A stretch of DNA of 64,000 bases from Asaia astilbis JCM 15831 (lineage in GTDB: Bacteria; Pseudomonadota; Alphaproteobacteria; Acetobacterales; Acetobacteraceae), in NCBI RefSeq assembly GCF_000613845.1, contig NZ_BAJT01000018.1, positions 1-64,000 of the forward strand, read 5' to 3'. Below, in pieces: positions 60,607 through 64,000 of this stretch. Position numbers and translations under genes: made by a program. The notes under the pieces are model-generated. The model searched no databases. It was not told the DNA's origin and worked only from the letters and a program-made list of their open reading frames with translations. Each line of letters starts with the position of its first letter. The first letter of the stretch is position 1.

Positions 60607-62430
60607 TTACGAAAGCAGTCCGCCCGCAAGGTATGTGATGTCGATGCGAACAATTTCATTATCGAATGGCGCAAGATTTCCGCTGGTTATCTGCAGGCAA
60701 GGGGATAATGCATATCCCTGACCAGAGACTGATGACCATCTCTTTTGCGAGATGAGCTGATTGCCCTGATTCCATGTCCCTACGCCCCACTTTGCCTCGT
60801 TCCAGATTGACTGCGCCGAAACTCCGCTTCCGGAAGGGGCGGCTGGTACGTTTACGATGTAATCGTACATTACCGACACTGACCAGGTGACCGGGAATGT
60901 TCCGCGCATCATGACATTGGCGTTCTTGGGGATTTTGACGCCATACGTTCCGCCCAGGTCGTGGAACAGGGGCGCATAGATTGACGTGAATGTCGCCGTC
61001 AAATCATACCCGGTTTGCCAGGCGCCGACGATCCGCCCATTGACGGTCCCGAAATACATCTGTCCGTTCATCTCGGCGAATGCCCGACAGTCCCAGCCAG
61101 TGAATCTCGCCCATGCGCTGGTGTTCGTGTTCACCACGAGCAAATAAGGCTGAAACGCGCTGTAAGCAGGAACGGCCACTCCGATCATCTGCATTTCGGG
61201 CCATACCATCACCTGCCAGTTGCGGGTTGGCCTCTCGGCAACGTACTGACTCCAGGCGTCCTGAATAGGGTACGAGACGGCGGCTAGAGCGAGATCGCTC
61301 GGATTGCGCTGAACGGCTTGGGTGAGGGGTATCAAGCCAGCATCTGTCGCAATGAGCAGATCACCGCCGTTTCTGATGAACGCACGCTTACCGCGGGGCT
61401 TGTCGATGCGGTATAGGCCGACCTTGCTCCATGAGGATGCAAGGTTAGGGTCGACGCCCTGATAAACCGCAACCTCTCCGTTTTCCGAGCACATGACGCA
61501 CTGTTCGGAGAGCCCGCCACTGCTGGAGTTATCCAAAGACCATGACGATCCGAACATCAGTTCTCCGCCGTCGCTGAATATGCCGCCCATAGGGAAGGGA
61601 GTGGCATTTCCACTGAAAGCGTCTGCGGCAAGATACCACGCATTCATCGTGCCGCTTTGCACGAACCACAGTCGCCCCATATAGGCCCAGACGAACGAGA
61701 AATCGCTGGTTTCGATATCCGCTATTGAAGAGCTTGAGGCCGCCTTGATGCCGGGAAACCATGTCTCGCTGGCTGCCGACGCCGTGGCGTTCCCTCCGTT
61801 CGAACCTGTGAGCGTTTCTCCTGACGAGAATGCCTTTGCGTTCGTGCTGGTCAGGTAGATCTCGGACGAGTTCGCATACAGGATTGTGCCAGTCGCGCCA
61901 GACGTGCCGCCCGTGACTGTCTCTCCTGCTGAGAAAACCTTGCTTGAGGTACCGAGCGGAATGCGCAGGATATCAGCGCCCGTTATCGGCCACCAACGAG
62001 ACCCGTCGAACAGTTGCATAGGGTCGACACCGTTGACAGCAATGAGCCAGATGCCGCCAGTCGTTGCGAACTGGACATATGACCACTCACCCCCAGTTAG
62101 GCCAGACTGCACAACCTCGGGCTCTGATGCGCTGGTCACGTCCCATATCTTGCTGCCAATGCAGGCAAAAAGGCGCTGTATTGAACCATTATCATAGCTC
62201 ATGAGCGTATCACAAACCTGCGACTGATCAGGCTGTGAATAAAGGGCGCAACCACGCCTCATTCGCACGGTTTGCGGCGTGGGCCAGAAGTTATCGAGCA
62301 CTACTGCGCCGGGCTTATCGCTTGTATTTAGGACAAGGTTCTGATTGCTGATCCAGCCTGCTGTCGGCGGGGGGAAGCTCACAACCTGCGCTCTTCTGCC
62401 CCTGGCCGGCACATTGACCGGCGATCTCAT
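60607..62430 (-). CDS. P22 gp10-like tail accessory / DNA-stabilisation protein
   Basis: A 607-residue beta-rich protein. The start (FPPPTAGWISNQN, then VVLDNFWPTPQTVRMRRG) and the repeated strand pattern with WSYVQFATTGGIWLIAVNG, LWFVQSGTMNAWYL and LLVVNTNTSAWARFTGWDCRAF match the gp10-type portal-side tail accessory proteins of short-tailed phages. It seals the connector after DNA packaging. ATG at 62430 overlaps the gp4-like stop (ATGA), so the longer frame from 62580 is not used. Confidence 0.8.
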   Translation of the reverse strand: MRSPVNVPARGRRAQVVSFPPPTAGWISNQNLVLNTSDKPGAVVLDNFWPTPQTVRMRRGCALYSQPDQSQVCDTLMSYDNGSIQRLFACIGSKIWDVTSASEPEVVQSGLTGGEWSYVQFATTGGIWLIAVNGVDPMQLFDGSRWWPITGADILRIPLGTSSKVFSAGETVTGGTSGATGTILYANSSEIYLTSTNAKAFSSGETLTGSNGGNATASAASETWFPGIKAASSSSIADIETSDFSFVWAYMGRLWFVQSGTMNAWYLAADAFSGNATPFPMGGIFSDGGELMFGSSWSLDNSSSGGLSEQCVMCSENGEVAVYQGVDPNLASSWSKVGLYRIDKPRGKRAFIRNGGDLLIATDAGLIPLTQAVQRNPSDLALAAVSYPIQDAWSQYVAERPTRNWQVMVWPEMQMIGVAVPAYSAFQPYLLVVNTNTSAWARFTGWDCRAFAEMNGQMYFGTVNGRIVGAWQTGYDLTATFTSIYAPLFHDLGGTYGVKIPKNANVMMRGTFPVTWSVSVMYDYIVNVPAAPSGSGVSAQSIWNEAKWGVGTWNQGNQLISQKRWSSVSGQGYALSPCLQITSGNLAPFDNEIVRIDITYLAGGLLS

Positions 62431-63109
62431 CGCGCCATAGCCCAGATGCCCAGCCGGTTCAGTCCGCTTCGGTTCGCTCTGATAGGCCTGCTGCCCTGGT
62501 CTTTGGCTGCGAGCTGGGAGAGGCGAACCTCGTAATTCTGCATGTCTTCCTGGTAGTCGAGACCTTCGGCCTGCTTCCAACGCCAGATGGTGCTCAAGAG
62601 CAAGAGCTGTTCATCAAGGACGAATGAATCATCGTCGCTGTCGAAATCGGCTTTCATCGTTCCATCAGCCCCGCGAACAAGTTTGGCGGAAATATACCAG
62701 AATGTGGGGTTCTCATTGGCCCGTGGCGTCGGAAGAAGGTGCATCTGGCCGCCATAGATGATCCAGTATCCGGGGATGGTTGACGGCATGAAACGCTGAA
62801 GCTGTATCCACTCATCCTTGTCTTTGGCGGGCTCGTAATTAACGGACCAGATCGATGAGTGAACGTCAGCCTTAACGAGCATCCGTCCATAATCTGATGG
62901 CAAAGCGAAATCGGACGTATTTCCATCGGAAACAAGCGTGCATTGCGAGATAGATCGTTCCAGTCGTGCGCCTGCGCTATATCTTGGATCGCCTCGGACA
63001 TGATTTCGAGAAACTTGATCTGGAAAGGGTCATTGCCAGTGAAAAGACTTCCCTGATCCTGAGAAATAAGGCGCCGGGATGCCTTTTTAAAGCAGGTCAG
63101 GGCGGTCAT
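62427..63109 (-). CDS. gp4-like head-tail connector protein, frameshifted
   Basis: With one base restored near 62945 this is a 227-residue protein. The first frame has IKFLEIMSEAIQDIAQAHDWNDL; the corrected frame continues TLVSDGNTSDFALPSDYGRML, WIIYGGQMHLLPTP and ends WAMAR. The sequence pattern and position just before gp10 are those of short-tailed phage connector proteins. The printed sequence splits it in two overlapping frames. Confidence 0.72.
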
Positions 63110-63111
63110 TT

Positions 63112-63831
63112 TCAGGCCTCCATGGCCATGCGCACTAGGGTGTCACGCGATGGGTTTCCGCGCGGGGTCGACCCGGAACGCTCACGAATATAGGCCTTGA
63201 TCTGGTCGTCGCTCATGCTAGAGAACGACGCCTCATCTACGCCGTCATCGTGCTCCCCCTCACTGGGTACGCCGACAGGGGACGGCGCTCTCAACGCGGC
63301 AGTAAGTTCAGCAACCTGCCGCCGAAGCTGCTCAAGCTCGCTCTCAACCTGCCCGCCCCGCGTCAGGTTCGCCATGTAAGCAGATGTCATCCGCTTGAGG
63401 TCGTTCCCTTGGACGCCGAGCGCCTTAAGCGCGTGGCCTTCAAGAGAGTGAACGGCTTCGATTGAGTGGATTTTCATAGCGCGGCAGAGCGAAATCTGGG
63501 CGGGAGTGATGCCGTAAGGAGATAGCTCCTGCAACGGAGTGCCTGACGCTTCCTGAGCGCCACCAGTCTTGAACTGACGATACTGCTCGGAAAAACGTTC
63601 GGCATAGGTCACGGCCTGGCCATTTTGGATCTGCCAGATGCTATCTGCCGGAACGACAGGAACGTAGTTCTTTTCTCCTGCAATGCGCAGTTCGCAGACT
63701 TCGATAGTGCGCATAACGGCGCGCTTTTCTCGCTGAGACGCCATCACGTCTTCAACTGTCTCATGGCGAAAGAAAGGAGTGACTGCAAAGTCTGTGAGCG
63801 CCGCATCAACGCGAGAAAATGCCAGATCCAT
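63112..63831 (-). CDS. Phage structural-region protein, SAP-like C-terminus
   Basis: A 239-residue protein. It has an N-terminal region without known motif, a coiled-coil stretch (QVESELEQLRRQVAELTAAL, about residues 155-175) and a C-terminal helix-extended-helix segment (SDDQIKAYIRERSG then RDTLVRMAMEA) resembling Rho-N/SAP-type motifs. Location between the capsid-region gene and the connector suggests a head-completion or scaffold-related role. Unassigned. Confidence 0.68.
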   Translation of the reverse strand: MDLAFSRVDAALTDFAVTPFFRHETVEDVMASQREKRAVMRTIEVCELRIAGEKNYVPVVPADSIWQIQNGQAVTYAERFSEQYRQFKTGGAQEASGTPLQELSPYGITPAQISLCRAMKIHSIEAVHSLEGHALKALGVQGNDLKRMTSAYMANLTRGGQVESELEQLRRQVAELTAALRAPSPVGVPSEGEHDDGVDEASFSSMSDDQIKAYIRERSGSTPRGNPSRDTLVRMAMEA

Positions 63832-63845
63832 GTTTACCTCAAAGG

Positions 63846-63868
63846 TTTAGGGGAGCGCGAAGCCCCCC
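63846..63868 (-). terminator. GC-rich hairpin after capsid-region gene
   Basis: On the minus strand GGGGGGC and GCTCCCC (one G-T pair) form a 7-base stem with a 5-base loop just after the upstream stop codon. It may partly terminate or stabilise the highly expressed capsid transcript. No T run. Confidence 0.45.
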
Positions 63869-63872
63869 TATG

Positions 63873-64000
63873 TCAGTTTGCCGTGGACTGCGCCCAGAAC
63901 GAGCCGCCAGCAGGAACTGCGACAGGCGCCGCATAGGTTCCGCTCGCGTTGGCCGTTGCGTTGCCGCTGTTATCGATCGCAATCGCTGCCCCTGCCGTCA
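63873..64000 (-). CDS. Partial capsid-region protein (C-terminus only)
   Basis: The last 41 residues of a gene entering from the right edge: Ala/Gly-rich with IAIDNSGNATANASG, then PAGGSFWAQSTAN before the stop. This short beta-prone tail resembles capsid or decoration protein ends, but too little is present to name it. Confidence 0.6.
   Translation of the reverse strand, partial: TAGAAIAIDNSGNATANASGTYAAPVAVPAGGSFWAQSTAN

Larger units (their letters stand above)
48762..64000 (-). mobile_element. Podovirus-like prophage, late region (extends past the window)
   Basis: From the tRNA to the right edge nearly all genes are minus-strand phage genes in one overlapping array: capsid-region, P22 gp4/gp10-like tail accessory, ejection, tail fibre and lysis functions. 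The short-tail (podovirus) assignment rests on gp10-like, gp4-like and ejection-type proteins and the lack of sheath, tube or tape-measure genes. No integrase, repressor, terminase or portal gene is inside the window, so the other end lies beyond 64000. The tRNA-Val 3' end is the probable attachment site; this cannot be tested without the far end. Confidence 0.88.

Noticed and set aside
51726..62945. Programmed translational frameshifts in phage tail genes
   Set aside because: The breaks are not at slippery heptamers and the same type of break occurs in many chromosomal genes, so sequence error is the simpler reading.

Overview
The window looks like about 48.7 kb of chromosome from an acetic acid bacterium (Acetobacteraceae, Alphaproteobacteria) followed by about 15.3 kb of the late region of a podovirus-like prophage that continues past the right edge. 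The placement is inferred from family resemblance: a PurS/PurQ/small-PurL purine operon continuing into bolA and a CGFS glutaredoxin, a HemB with Asp in place of the zinc cysteines, many TonB receptors, and Tat-exported enzymes. The genus cannot be fixed from the sequence alone.

Layout. 0.1-3 kb: a secreted SnoaL-like protein divergent from a LysR regulator, a small STN-domain lipoprotein and an AT-rich orphan. 3-7 kb: acyltransferase, LolA-like protein and MMPL exporter, the export trio normally found inside aryl-polyene clusters, here without synthases. 7.5-12 kb: UbiE-like methyltransferase, MdoB/LTA-synthase-like sulfatase, CPA2 antiporter and M48 peptidase. 12-19.3 kb: a siderophore-type TonB receptor behind a cobalamin riboswitch, a Tat-exported phospholipase C and a second TonB receptor. 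19.4-20.7 kb: DUF817/DUF2809 membrane pair. 20.8-26.3 kb: heme locus (receptor, HmuTUV transporter, IsdG-type heme monooxygenase). 26.3-29.4 kb: PncC, lytic transglycosylase and TerC. 29.5-37.9 kb: purB, a sugar porter, the operon purC-purS-(Rap1a-like)-purQ-purL-bolA-grxD, and a His-rich secreted protein. 38-48.6 kb: yraN, hemB, amino-acid permease, glyA, AstE-like hydrolase, argE, a DEAD-box-type helicase, an ELM1-family protein and a 628-residue protein of unknown function. A tRNA-Val(CAC) at 48.7 kb borders the prophage.

Prophage. All late genes but one small convergent frame lie on the minus strand, mostly with ATGA or TGATG overlaps. In transcription order from the right edge: a partial capsid-region gene, a coiled-coil protein, gp4-like and gp10-like tail accessory proteins, a lipoprotein, a GNAT acetyltransferase, a repeat-rich protein with an S74-type chaperone domain, two related ejection-type proteins (one with a transglycosylase domain), a large ejection/pilot-type protein, tail fibre and tail proteins, a signal-peptide-bearing fibre-like protein, then endolysin, holin and spanin candidates.

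Data quality matters most for any reader. Nineteen genes, including purB, purQ, grxD, yraN and argE, are each split by apparent losses of single bases (22 sites, about one per 3 kb, in chromosome and prophage alike). Every break is repaired by restoring one base. This pattern fits uncorrected deletion errors in the assembly better than biological decay, so I describe these loci as whole genes and flag the break points.
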